A stretch of DNA of 5,933 bases from Bordetella parapertussis (GTDB taxonomy: Bacteria > Pseudomonadota > Gammaproteobacteria > Burkholderiales > Burkholderiaceae_C): the NCBI GenBank assembly GCA_945907335.1, contig CAMDSU010000122.1, forward strand, positions 1-5,933, read 5' to 3'. A program made the position numbers and the translations under genes. The notes beneath the pieces are model-generated. The model saw only the letters and a program-made list of their open reading frames with translations, was not told where the DNA came from and ran no database searches. Of the stretch, positions 1-5,933 are shown in pieces (the stretch's first letter is position 1; each line of letters begins with the position of its first letter).

Positions 1-533
1 CGGCGGCGTTCTTTGTATTTGGAAACGCCTGCTGCTTCTTCTAAAAATAGCCGCAGTTCTTCGGGCTTGGATTCAATGATGCGGCTAATGGTTCCTTGCC
101 CAATGATGGCGTATGCGCGCGGCCCCAGACCGGTACCCAAAAACACATCTTGCACATCGCGTCGACGCACCGGCTGGTTGTTGATGTAGTAGCTGCTGTT
201 GCCGTCGCGGGTCAATACGCGCTTGACCGCAATTTCTTCAAACTGGTTCCACTGACCACCCGCGCGGTGTGATTGGTTATCGAATACCAACTCCACACTG
301 GCTCGGCTGGCTGGTTTGCGTGTGTTGGTGCCGTTAAAAATAACATCTTGCATGGATTCACCGCGCAATTCGCTGGCTCGGCTTTCTCCCAGCACCCAAC
401 GCACAGCGTCAATGATGTTGGATTTGCCGCAGCCGTTGGGGCCGACGACACCCACGAGTTGTCCTGGTAACAAAAAGTTGGTGGCGTCGGCAAACGATTT
501 GAAGCCAGACAACTTGATGGAATTGAGACGCAC
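1..533 (-). CDS. smc: Chromosome segregation/condensation ATPase SMC, N-terminal part (cut by the left edge)
   Basis: SMC is a cytoplasmic, DNA-binding coiled-coil ATPase that organises and segregates the chromosome, usually with ScpA and ScpB. The 177 visible codons are the N-terminal half of the ATPase head. Residues 1-14 read (M)[13 protein letters not shown], the classic SMC opening. The Walker A motif GPNGCGKSN is at residues 31-39, followed by [11 protein letters not shown]. Further on come the conserved [10 protein letters not shown] and [14 protein letters not shown] blocks, and the frame is open at the edge in KYKERR, where the first coiled coil begins. The rest of the protein, normally about 1,170 residues, lies outside. 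The start is a GTG (minus strand, 531-533). It is chosen because it gives the family N-terminus and has AAAGG six bases upstream. The gene follows the HPt gene on the same strand after 59 bases and may be co-transcribed with it. The family call is very secure. Confidence 0.97.
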   Translation of the reverse strand, partial: MRLNSIKLSGFKSFADATNFLLPGQLVGVVGPNGCGKSNIIDAVRWVLGESRASELRGESMQDVIFNGTNTRKPASRASVELVFDNQSHRAGGQWNQFEEIAVKRVLTRDGNSSYYINNQPVRRRDVQDVFLGTGLGPRAYAIIGQGTISRIIESKPEELRLFLEEAAGVSKYKERR

Positions 534-592
534 TGGTTACCTTTTTAATCAGAGGAAATATTCAATAGAGATCAAACAAACCACTAGGCTGT
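534..592. other. Short spacer between the HPt gene and smc
   Basis: These 59 bases separate the HPt stop codon (TAG, 593-595 on the minus strand) from the smc start. They are AT-rich and hold the smc ribosome binding site. I see no hairpin followed by a T-run on the minus strand, so no intrinsic terminator separates the two genes. A minus-strand TTGATC followed about 17 bases later by GATTAA could be a very weak sigma70-like pair, but the match is too poor to call a promoter. The simplest reading is read-through from the HPt gene into smc. Confidence 0.5.
539..544 (-). promoter_or_regulatory. Ribosome binding site deciding the GTG start of smc
   Basis: On the minus strand the bases read AAAGGT, ending five bases before the GTG codon at 531-533. 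It is the only good Shine-Dalgarno-like sequence near the SMC N-terminus. No in-frame ATG gives the conserved [13 protein letters not shown] opening, so this site supports GTG initiation. Confidence 0.7.
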
Positions 593-964
593 CTAAGTTT
601 TCGACAAGCGTTGGCGCCAATCGGTCAATTCATGATGCATCTTGTTCAAGGATGGCATCAAGGCGTCTAGCATGGTGTTGAGCTGGTCAGCGTTCAGTTG
701 CCGCGCTTTGGCCTCGACATCAATCAATTCGTTGGCCAAAGTTTGTGTGCTCAAAAAAGTCACATAACCTTTGAGCGTATGAAGCAGCCTTTGCAACTCA
801 GTGGTGTCTGATTCGTTCTGCGCATTTTGCAGCGCTTGCAAGTCGTTTTGCAAACTAGACACGAAAGTATCAGCCAGATTCACCATCTGGTGATTATCGG
901 TAGCGAAATCGCTGGCTCTGGCAGTATCTAGGAAAATATACATGGCCCCGATAATATCAGCCAT
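593..964 (-). CDS. Orphan HPt (histidine phosphotransfer) domain protein
   Basis: This 123-residue, probably soluble and all-helical protein carries the HPt signature HTLKG at residues 62-66. His62 is the likely phospho-accepting residue, and Lys65 and Gly66 are the usual conserved neighbours. The sequence around it (LQRLLHTLKGYVTFLS, then LANELIDVEAKARQ) fits the second and third helices of an HPt four-helix bundle. Flanking helices are predicted at about 25-48 and 94-120. Tyr67 replaces the small residue commonly found after LKG. No signal peptide, membrane segment, kinase or receiver domain is visible, so it would relay phosphate between unlinked partners. Two starts are possible: ATG at 964 (MADIIGAM...) or ATG at 943 (MYIFLDTA...). 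The first has a weak purine-rich GAGAG/GGGGA stretch upstream and overlaps dapC. GC is about 48% by hand count of 601-960, somewhat below most of its neighbours. It sits 59 bases upstream of smc on the same strand. The domain call is good; the biological role is unknown. Confidence 0.82.
   Translation of the reverse strand: MADIIGAMYIFLDTARASDFATDNHQMVNLADTFVSSLQNDLQALQNAQNESDTTELQRLLHTLKGYVTFLSTQTLANELIDVEAKARQLNADQLNTMLDALMPSLNKMHHELTDWRQRLSKT
880..893. repeat. Perfect interrupted palindrome TCACCA-tc-TGGTGA upstream of dapC
   Basis: Six-base arms, TCACCA at 880-885 and TGGTGA at 888-893, are exact reverse complements around a two-base centre. The centre lies about 55 bases before the dapC start at 942, where a promoter or operator for the dap operon would be expected. 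It is also coding DNA of the HPt gene (residues N24-V28 region). A palindrome of this size is expected about once by chance in a window this long, so the operator role is only a possibility. Confidence 0.3.
893..955. repeat. Eight-base inverted repeat ATTATCGG / CCGATAAT flanking the dapC ribosome binding site
   Basis: ATTATCGG at 893-900 and CCGATAAT at 948-955 are exact reverse complements separated by 47 bases. The match extends to ten bases if a two-base AT insertion in the right copy is allowed. The arms bracket the AGGA at 930-933 and the first possible dapC start. They could be paired protein-binding sites with centres 55 bp apart, or a weak RNA stem. Neither is demonstrated, and the left arm adjoins the 880-893 palindrome. 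Confidence 0.25.
930..933 (+). promoter_or_regulatory. Ribosome binding site favouring the upstream ATG of dapC
   Basis: AGGA lies eight bases before the ATG at 942. The other candidate start at 963 is about 29 bases away and has no purine-rich tract at the right distance. This favours 942, although family alignment favours 963 ([16 protein letters not shown]). A sigma70 promoter should lie further upstream inside the HPt gene, but I could not identify convincing -35 and -10 boxes there. Confidence 0.5.
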
Positions 965-965
965 G
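941..965. repeat. Near-palindromic start-codon element shared by the HPt gene and dapC
   Basis: CATGGC (941-946) and GCCATG (960-965) are exact reverse complements, and the middle holds GATAATATC (950-958), itself palindromic around one base. Each outer CATG supplies an ATG on both strands, so the element contains two candidate starts for each divergent gene (942 and 963 plus; 943 and 964 minus). Plus-strand translation gives MAPIISAM and minus-strand translation gives MADIIGAM. Whether it is also an operator is unknown. Confidence 0.6.
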
Positions 966-2165
966 AATCCCCAACTCTCTCGCCTTCACCCCTATCCATT
1001 CGAACGTTTACGCCACTTGTTGGCTGGCGTCCAACCCAACCCGGATTACAGCCCCGTCAGCCTGGGCATCGGCGAGCCCAGGCACGCCACCCCAGAATTG
1101 ATCATTGATGCATTGAAAAAGCATCCTTCTGAATTAGCCACCTACCCTGCGACAGCCGGTTCGCCTGAATTCAGACAGGCTTGCAGCGCTTGGCTCAAGC
1201 GCCGTTATGCGGTTGATGTCAATCCCGATTCTGAAGTCTTACCGGTCAATGGTTCCCGCGAAGCCTTGTTTGCGTTTGCACAGACCGTGCTGGATGGCAA
1301 CCCGCAAAGCGTCGTGGTGTCGCCCAATCCCTTTTATCAAATTTATGAAGGCGCTGCTATTTTGGGAAACGCACGCATTCACTATGCGCCGAGCTTGCCA
1401 AACAAGAACTTTGCTGTGGACTGGGACAGCGTGTCAGACGCGATTTGGCACCACACACGCTTGTTGTTTGTGTGTTCGCCCGGCAACCCTACTGGTGCGG
1501 TAATGCCCTTGGAAGAATGGCAAAAATTGTTTGCGCTGAGTGACAAATACGGTTTTGTCATTGCCTCAGACGAGTGTTACAGCGAAATCTATTTCGGGAG
1601 TTCGGCTCCTCTTGGCGGGTTACAAGCCGCGGTCTTATCGGGTCGATCAGATTTCAAACAATTGGTGTGCTTTACCAGCCTGTCTAAGCGCAGCAATGTC
1701 CCGGGCTTACGCAGTGGTTTTGTCGCGGGCAATGCCGGATTGATCGCGCCGTTTCTTCGCTATCGCACCTACCACGGTAGCGCCATGGGCGGTTTGGTGC
1801 AGCAAGCCAGTATTGCCGCATGGAATGACGAAGCGCATGTGGTGCAAAACCGTGCGTTATACAAAGCAAAATTTGAGCAAGTCACTCCCCTGCTTGCACA
1901 GGTCATGGATGTTGCATTGCCGGACGCAGGTTTTTATCTGTGGGCAGCAGTTCCCGGTGGTGACGATGAAGCTTTCGCACGCGATCTGTTCACTCAATAC
2001 AATGTCACGGTGTTACCTGGTCGATATTTGGCCCGCGAGGTCAATGGCATCAATCCTGGCCAAGGCCGTATCCGCATGGCATTGGTCGCACAACCCGACG
2101 AGTGCCTTGAAGCGGCACGACGTATTGTTCAATTTGTTCAAACCCACTATCCATCACCATCATGA
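942..2165 (+). CDS. dapC: N-succinyldiaminopimelate aminotransferase DapC
   Basis: DapC is a cytosolic PLP enzyme that transaminates N-succinyl-2-amino-6-ketopimelate with glutamate, giving N-succinyl-LL-diaminopimelate. The 407-residue protein is a complete fold-type I, class I/II aminotransferase. NPTG is at residues 182-185, and the pyridine-nitrogen Asp210 and Tyr213 lie in SDECYSEIY. The Schiff-base Lys249 is in [15 protein letters not shown], with phosphate-binding Arg257 after it. The substrate-carboxylate Arg378 is in GRIRMAL. Class I aminotransferases are hard to tell apart by sequence, but the PYPFERLR opening and the position directly before dapD and dapE make DapC the clear choice. 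The start at 942 has AGGA eight bases upstream; 963 would remove seven residues and give the usual family N-terminus. The 5' end overlaps or abuts the divergent HPt gene. The stop overlaps the dapD start as ATGA. Confidence 0.93.
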   Translation: MAPIISAMNPQLSRLHPYPFERLRHLLAGVQPNPDYSPVSLGIGEPRHATPELIIDALKKHPSELATYPATAGSPEFRQACSAWLKRRYAVDVNPDSEVLPVNGSREALFAFAQTVLDGNPQSVVVSPNPFYQIYEGAAILGNARIHYAPSLPNKNFAVDWDSVSDAIWHHTRLLFVCSPGNPTGAVMPLEEWQKLFALSDKYGFVIASDECYSEIYFGSSAPLGGLQAAVLSGRSDFKQLVCFTSLSKRSNVPGLRSGFVAGNAGLIAPFLRYRTYHGSAMGGLVQQASIAAWNDEAHVVQNRALYKAKFEQVTPLLAQVMDVALPDAGFYLWAAVPGGDDEAFARDLFTQYNVTVLPGRYLAREVNGINPGQGRIRMALVAQPDECLEAARRIVQFVQTHYPSPS

Positions 2166-2986
2166 GCCAACAACTGCAATCCATCGTTGACAACGCTTGG
2201 GAAAATCGTACCCAATACAGCCCGTCTGCGGCACCCAAGGAACTGGTCGATGCGGTCGAACACGTCATCGCTGAACTCAATGCGGGGCGTCTGCGCGTAG
2301 CAACACGTGAATCCGTCGGCAAATGGACCACACATCAATGGCTGAAGAAAGCTGTGTTGTTGTCATTCCGTTTGAAAGACAACCAAGTGGTGAAAGCTGG
2401 TGATTTGGGCTTTTACGACAAGGTGCAAACCAAATTTTCCAACATGGATGAAGCGCAGATGAAAGCCAGCGGCGTTCGTGTTGTGCCACCTGCGGTGGCG
2501 CGCCGTGGCAGTTACATCGCCAAGGGCGCGATTCTCATGCCCAGCTATGTGAACATTGGTGCGTATGTCGATGAAAACACCATGGTTGACACGTGGGCCA
2601 CTGTCGGTTCATGCGCTCAGATTGGAAAAAATGTGCACCTCTCGGGTGGCGTCGGTATCGGCGGTGTGCTCGAACCCGTACAAGCCAACCCCACCATCAT
2701 CGAAGACAACTGTTTCATCGGTGCGCGTTCTGAAGTGGTCGAAGGTGTGATCATTGAAGAAAACTCGGTCATTTCTATGGGCGTGTATATCGGTCAAAGC
2801 ACCAAAATTTACGACCGCGCGACAGGCGAAGTGACCTACGGCCGGGTACCTGCTGGTTCAGTGGTGGTGTCTGGCAACTTGCCCAGTGCTGATGGCAAAT
2901 ACAGTTTGTACTGTGCGGTCATTGTTAAACGCGTCGATGCACAAACACGTGCCAAAACCAGCCTGAACGATTTGTTGCGCGACTGA
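2162..2986 (+). CDS. dapD: 2,3,4,5-tetrahydropyridine-2,6-dicarboxylate N-succinyltransferase DapD
   Basis: DapD transfers succinyl from succinyl-CoA to tetrahydrodipicolinate, the committing step of the succinylase branch to DAP and lysine. The 274-residue length equals that of E. coli DapD. Residues 1-100 form the helical N-terminal domain ([10 protein letters not shown]..., [20 protein letters not shown]). From about 105 to 240 runs a left-handed beta-helix of hexapeptide repeats, including [21 protein letters not shown], with C-terminal [17 protein letters not shown] and [11 protein letters not shown] blocks. Asp143 and Glu191 appear to correspond to the E. coli active-site residues Asp141 and Glu189, given a two-residue offset. 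The enzyme is normally a trimer with active sites between subunits. The ATG lies inside the dapC stop (ATGA at 2162-2165). No Shine-Dalgarno sequence is visible upstream, which points to translational coupling with dapC. Nothing is truncated or odd. Confidence 0.98.
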   Translation: MSQQLQSIVDNAWENRTQYSPSAAPKELVDAVEHVIAELNAGRLRVATRESVGKWTTHQWLKKAVLLSFRLKDNQVVKAGDLGFYDKVQTKFSNMDEAQMKASGVRVVPPAVARRGSYIAKGAILMPSYVNIGAYVDENTMVDTWATVGSCAQIGKNVHLSGGVGIGGVLEPVQANPTIIEDNCFIGARSEVVEGVIIEENSVISMGVYIGQSTKIYDRATGEVTYGRVPAGSVVVSGNLPSADGKYSLYCAVIVKRVDAQTRAKTSLNDLLRD

Positions 2987-2988
2987 GC

Positions 2989-4161
2989 ATGTCGCAAACG
3001 CTTGACCTGGTTGAACAACTGATTGCCTGTCCTTCGGTCACGCCGCAGGACGCGCAATGTTTGTCATTGATTGAACAGCGCTTGACACCGCTGGGCTTTG
3101 AGTGTGAACGCATGGACCAAGGACCTGCAGATGCCTTGGTCAGCAACTTGTGGGCGATCAAACGCAGTACAAATCCTCATGCCAAAACTTTGGTGTTTGC
3201 CGGACACACAGACGTAGTGCCGACGGGGCCATTGGACAAGTGGCACAGCGACCCGTTCACACCCACGCACCGCGATGGAAAATTGTTTGGTCGAGGGGCC
3301 AGCGATATGAAAACTTCCTTGGCGGCGATGGTGGTGGCTGCGGAGCATTTTTTCAGCAAACACGAGCATGCATCTTTTTCATTGGCTTTCTTATTGACCA
3401 GCGACGAAGAAGGACCTTCTGTGGATGGCACGGTCAAAGTGGTGGAAGCATTGAAAGCGCGCGGGGAGCCTTTGCACTGGTGCATTGTGGGCGAGCCCAC
3501 ATCGGTGCACCGCATCGGTGACATGGTGAAAAACGGCAGACGCGGAACGCTGAGTGGCAAGTTACTGGTCAAAGGTATTCAAGGGCATATTGCCTACCCG
3601 CAACTCGCGCGCAACCCCGTGCACCAATTTGCACCTGCGTTGGCCGAGTTGGCTGCCATGGAATGGGACAAGGGCAATGCTTATTTTCAACCGACCAGTT
3701 GGCAAGTGAGCAATATCCACGCAGGAACAGGCGCCAATAATGTGATTCCTGGCGAAGTGAGAGTGCATTTCAATTTTCGTTTCAGCACCGAGTCAACCCC
3801 AGAGCAATTGATAAGCAGACTCGAAGAGGTATTGCATCGCCATCGGTTGGAGTTTGAGATGGAGTGGACCCTGGGTGGGTTGCCGTTCATCACCACGCCT
3901 GGTGACTTACTGGCGGTGGTGCAATCAGCCATCACGCATTGCACCGGCATACACCCTGAACTGTCCACCACAGGCGGCACCAGCGATGCTCGTTTCATCG
4001 CTCAAATCTGTCCGCAAGTGATTGAATTTGGTCCGCCCAATGACAGCATCCATCAAATCAATGAATATGTGCGACTCAACGATATCGACACTTTGAAAAA
4101 TATTTATTGCGACATTCTTGAACGATTGCAACACGACGCACTCAGCACTGGCCGCGCATGA
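2989..4161 (+). CDS. dapE: N-succinyl-LL-diaminopimelate desuccinylase DapE
   Basis: DapE is a dinuclear zinc M20-family amidohydrolase that removes succinate from N-succinyl-LL-DAP, giving LL-DAP for peptidoglycan and lysine. The 390-residue protein has every expected metal and catalytic residue. His73 and Asp75 lie in GHTDVVP, and Asp106 in GRGASDMK. Glu140 (general base) and Glu141 lie in SDEEG, Glu169 in VGEPT, and His355 in NDSIHQINE. The dimerisation (lid) domain occupies about 180-295. [11 protein letters not shown] and [11 protein letters not shown] are family hallmarks that separate DapE from ArgE and other M20 enzymes. It starts two bases after the dapD stop (TGA-GC-ATG) with no clear ribosome binding site, so re-initiation after dapD is likely. 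Its TGA stop shares ATGA with the prmB start. The active site looks complete. Confidence 0.97.
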   Translation: MSQTLDLVEQLIACPSVTPQDAQCLSLIEQRLTPLGFECERMDQGPADALVSNLWAIKRSTNPHAKTLVFAGHTDVVPTGPLDKWHSDPFTPTHRDGKLFGRGASDMKTSLAAMVVAAEHFFSKHEHASFSLAFLLTSDEEGPSVDGTVKVVEALKARGEPLHWCIVGEPTSVHRIGDMVKNGRRGTLSGKLLVKGIQGHIAYPQLARNPVHQFAPALAELAAMEWDKGNAYFQPTSWQVSNIHAGTGANNVIPGEVRVHFNFRFSTESTPEQLISRLEEVLHRHRLEFEMEWTLGGLPFITTPGDLLAVVQSAITHCTGIHPELSTTGGTSDARFIAQICPQVIEFGPPNDSIHQINEYVRLNDIDTLKNIYCDILERLQHDALSTGRA

Positions 4162-5036
4162 CACCGGCTGAATTGATCGCAGATTGCGCTGCGAAATTGA
4201 CAAGTGCCGGTGTGTCTTTCGGTCAAGGTACCCTGTATGCAGAAGATGAAGCCGCGTGGCTGGTGTTGTGGGGCATGGGCTTGCCGCTAGACACGGATAC
4301 GTCTTTGCTGCTCAAAGAGGTTGAAGACCAACAAATGTCGTCAGTTTTTGCTTTGCTCGAGAAGCGAATTCAAACCCGTCAACCACTGGCCTATTTGACA
4401 GGTGAAGCCTGGCTGCAAGGTGTGTCATTTCATGTGGATCAGCGTTGCTTGATTCCGCGTAGTTTGATTGCCGAGACAATTGCACAAGGAAGTTTTGATC
4501 CGTGGTTGTCACCCGACAGCACAAGAGCTTTAGATGTATGCACAGGTGGTGCCAGTTTGGCGGTGCTATTGGCATTGGCCTACCCGCAACTTCAAGTGGA
4601 TGCCTCTGACATTTCGCCCCAAGCGCTTGAAGTCGCGCACATCAATATTTCAAGGCATGGCTTGCAAGACCGCATCCACGCCTTTGTCAGCGACGGTTTG
4701 GCTCAGGTGCAGGGTGTTTATGACCTGATTGTTTGCAACCCGCCTTATGTCAATGCGCAAAGCATGGCCGCATTACCTGCCGAATTCAAAGCCGAACCTG
4801 ACCTGGCCTTGGCAGGTGGTGACGATGGTATGGATTTCATTCGCCAGCTTTTCAAACAGGTGGCTGACCACCTGTCTGAAAACGGCGTGCTGGTGCTTGA
4901 AATCGGGCATGAAATCAATCACTTTACACAAGCATTTCCGCATATGGAAACCATGTATTTGTCGACCAGTGCAGGTGATGAACACGTACTGTTGATCACC
5001 AAACAGGCTTTAGAAAAGAAACATGATCTCGCTTAA
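4158..5036 (+). CDS. prmB: Ribosomal protein L3 glutamine N5-methyltransferase PrmB
   Basis: PrmB is a cytosolic SAM-dependent enzyme that methylates a glutamine side chain of ribosomal protein L3 (Gln150 in E. coli), linked to 50S assembly. The 292-residue protein has the helical N-terminal domain with [18 protein letters not shown] and LIPRS. A Rossmann SAM-binding domain starts near residue 123, with acidic Asp151 in [13 protein letters not shown]. The glutamine-binding NPPY motif is at 194-197. [17 protein letters not shown] and [15 protein letters not shown] are closer to PrmB than to the release-factor enzyme PrmC. SAM motif I reads [11 protein letters not shown] (126-136), where E. coli has CTGSG; the second glycine of GxG is alanine here. 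The start overlaps the dapE stop as ATGA and lacks a Shine-Dalgarno. The 3' end overlaps yheS by 14 bases. Placement behind dapE, rather than beside aroC as in E. coli, is in my recollection usual for Burkholderiales. Confidence 0.94.
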   Translation: MTPAELIADCAAKLTSAGVSFGQGTLYAEDEAAWLVLWGMGLPLDTDTSLLLKEVEDQQMSSVFALLEKRIQTRQPLAYLTGEAWLQGVSFHVDQRCLIPRSLIAETIAQGSFDPWLSPDSTRALDVCTGGASLAVLLALAYPQLQVDASDISPQALEVAHINISRHGLQDRIHAFVSDGLAQVQGVYDLIVCNPPYVNAQSMAALPAEFKAEPDLALAGGDDGMDFIRQLFKQVADHLSENGVLVLEIGHEINHFTQAFPHMETMYLSTSAGDEHVLLITKQALEKKHDLA

Positions 5037-5933
5037 AAATATTTCCCTCCGACGAGGCACAAAATTGCTGCTTGACCAAGCCAGCGTCACGCTGAATCCC
5101 GGCGAAAAGGTGGGCCTGGTCGGCAGAAACGGTGCGGGAAAGTCCAGTTTGTTTGCATTGCTCAATCGCAGCTTGCAAGAGGATTCCGGTGAATTTCACA
5201 TCCCTACGCAGTGGCGCATGGGCCAAGTGGCTCAAGACATGCCTGAAACGTCGCAAAGCGCCACCGAGTTTGTGATTGATGGCGACACCGCCTTATTGTT
5301 GGCACGCAACGAAGTCACCGCGGCCGAAGACAGCAATGACGGCGAACGCATGGCGCATGCTTACATGGCTTTGTCTGATGCGGGTGAACACGATGCACCT
5401 GCCAGGGCGCAATCATTGATTTTGGGTCTGGGGTTTAAAACCAGCGAATTGGCCAATCCGGTCAACAGTTTTTCTGGCGGTTGGCGCATGCGCTTGCAAC
5501 TGGCACGCGCATTGATGAGTCCTTCCGATTTGCTCTTGCTAGACGAACCCACCAACCACTTGGATTTAGATGCTTTGGTTTGGCTGGAGAGTTGGCTCAA
5601 GCGCTATGAAGGCACTTTATTGGTCATCAGCCACGACAGAGAATTTTTAGATGCAGTCACCAATGTCACTCTGCATATCGATTCTGCAAAATTGATGCGC
5701 TACGGCGGCAACTACAGCAAATTTGAAGACATGCGTGCCGAGCAAATGAATTTGCAACAAAACGCATTCTCCAAGCAACAAGACAAGATCGCCCATTTGC
5801 AAAAATTCATTGCGCGTTTCAAGGCCAAGGCCAGCAAAGCCAAGCAAGCACAAAGCAGGGTCAAGGCGCTTGAGCGCATGGAAAAAATCGCACCGCTGCT
5901 CAGTGAAGCTGATTTCCAGTTTGAATTCAAACC
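5023..5933 (+). CDS. yheS: ABC-F family ATPase, YheS type, N-terminal part (cut by the right edge)
   Basis: ABC-F proteins are soluble twin-ATPase proteins that bind the ribosomal E site and influence peptidyl-tRNA positioning; they are not transporters. The visible 303 codons hold the first ATPase domain and part of the inter-domain linker. Walker A GRNGAGKS is at residues 34-41, signature SGGWRMR begins at 151, and Walker B LLLLDEPTNH has Asp174 and Glu175. The H-loop is His204 in ISHDRE. The linker, starting near 236, is charged and helical (HLQKFIARFKAKASKAKQAQ from 258), the P-site tRNA interaction region typical of the family. The RRG-LLD opening, FVIDGD, PVNSFSGGWRMRL and KAKQAQSR blocks match YheS better than Uup, EttA or YbiT. 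The second ATPase domain lies beyond the edge. The ATG is inside prmB, 14 bases overlapping in another frame, with only a weak AGAAA upstream, suggesting coupling. Confidence 0.93.
   Translation, partial: MISLKNISLRRGTKLLLDQASVTLNPGEKVGLVGRNGAGKSSLFALLNRSLQEDSGEFHIPTQWRMGQVAQDMPETSQSATEFVIDGDTALLLARNEVTAAEDSNDGERMAHAYMALSDAGEHDAPARAQSLILGLGFKTSELANPVNSFSGGWRMRLQLARALMSPSDLLLLDEPTNHLDLDALVWLESWLKRYEGTLLVISHDREFLDAVTNVTLHIDSAKLMRYGGNYSKFEDMRAEQMNLQQNAFSKQQDKIAHLQKFIARFKAKASKAKQAQSRVKALERMEKIAPLLSEADFQFEFK

Noticed and set aside
534..592. Possible terminator or promoter between the HPt gene and smc
   Set aside because: There is no stable stem with a T-run, and the best -35/-10 pair (TTGATC / GATTAA on the minus strand) matches consensus poorly.
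212..681. Several open frames on both strands over the smc start and HPt 3' end (for example plus-strand 316-681 and minus-strand 212-493)
   Set aside because: They lie in other frames of smc and the HPt gene, show no recognisable domain and have low-complexity shadow-like composition.
848..875. TTGCAA at 848-853 as a -35 box for dapC
   Set aside because: No acceptable -10 hexamer occurs 16-18 bases downstream.
1207..1503. 98-residue plus-strand open frame inside dapC
   Set aside because: It is a +1 shadow of a clearly coding aminotransferase, with no family resemblance and no ribosome binding site.
942..2165. Reading the aminotransferase as a general aspartate or tyrosine aminotransferase
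   Set aside because: Family motifs alone would allow it, but the DapC-type N-terminus and translational overlap with dapD and dapE make DapC far more likely.
3064..3572. Minus-strand and alternate-frame open frames of 100-131 residues inside dapE
   Set aside because: They are antisense or frame-shifted shadows over the conserved DapE metal-binding region, rich in Ser, Pro and Cys without motifs.
5023..5933. ABC transporter ATPase, as naive annotation might call it
   Set aside because: There are no membrane partners nearby, and the SGGWRMR signature and charged tRNA-interaction linker place it in the ribosome-acting ABC-F family.

Overview
The window looks like ordinary chromosomal core DNA from a betaproteobacterium, most likely Burkholderiales. 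The order smc / dapC-dapD-dapE-prmB-yheS, the DapC N-terminus (MNPxLxxLxPYPFERL type) and the PrmB sequence are typical of that group. GC is near 53% on hand-counted lines, which would suit a moderate-GC member such as a Limnohabitans-like Comamonadaceae; that rank is a guess. I see no insertion sequence, phage gene, CRISPR array, tRNA or rRNA.

Layout. On the minus strand, reading leftward from about 964, a small gene for a histidine phosphotransfer (HPt) domain protein (593-964) is followed after 59 bases by the N-terminal 177 codons of smc, which runs off the left edge. On the plus strand, starting almost on the same bases as the HPt gene, a tightly packed operon runs to the right edge: dapC, dapD, dapE, prmB and the first 303 codons of a YheS-type ABC-F ATPase. 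The junctions are ATGA overlap, 2-base gap, ATGA overlap and 14-base overlap. I see no internal promoter, no terminator and little Shine-Dalgarno sequence at the internal starts, so translational coupling is likely.

How the genes work together. DapD, DapC and DapE are the three consecutive steps of the succinylase branch of diaminopimelate/lysine synthesis: tetrahydrodipicolinate to N-succinyl-2-amino-6-ketopimelate, to N-succinyl-LL-DAP, to LL-DAP. They feed peptidoglycan and lysine. PrmB methylates ribosomal protein L3 and YheS is a ribosome-associated ABC-F ATPase, so the operon tail is about ribosome assembly or translation. SMC acts in chromosome condensation and segregation.

The least ordinary part is the divergent junction around 880-965. 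The HPt gene is an orphan with no kinase or receiver partner in view. The two divergent genes have start codons in a near-palindromic 25-bp element that encodes almost the same octapeptide on both strands. Two further small inverted repeats lie just upstream of dapC. I found no evidence for a wholly new system; the HPt gene and this junction are the parts worth following.
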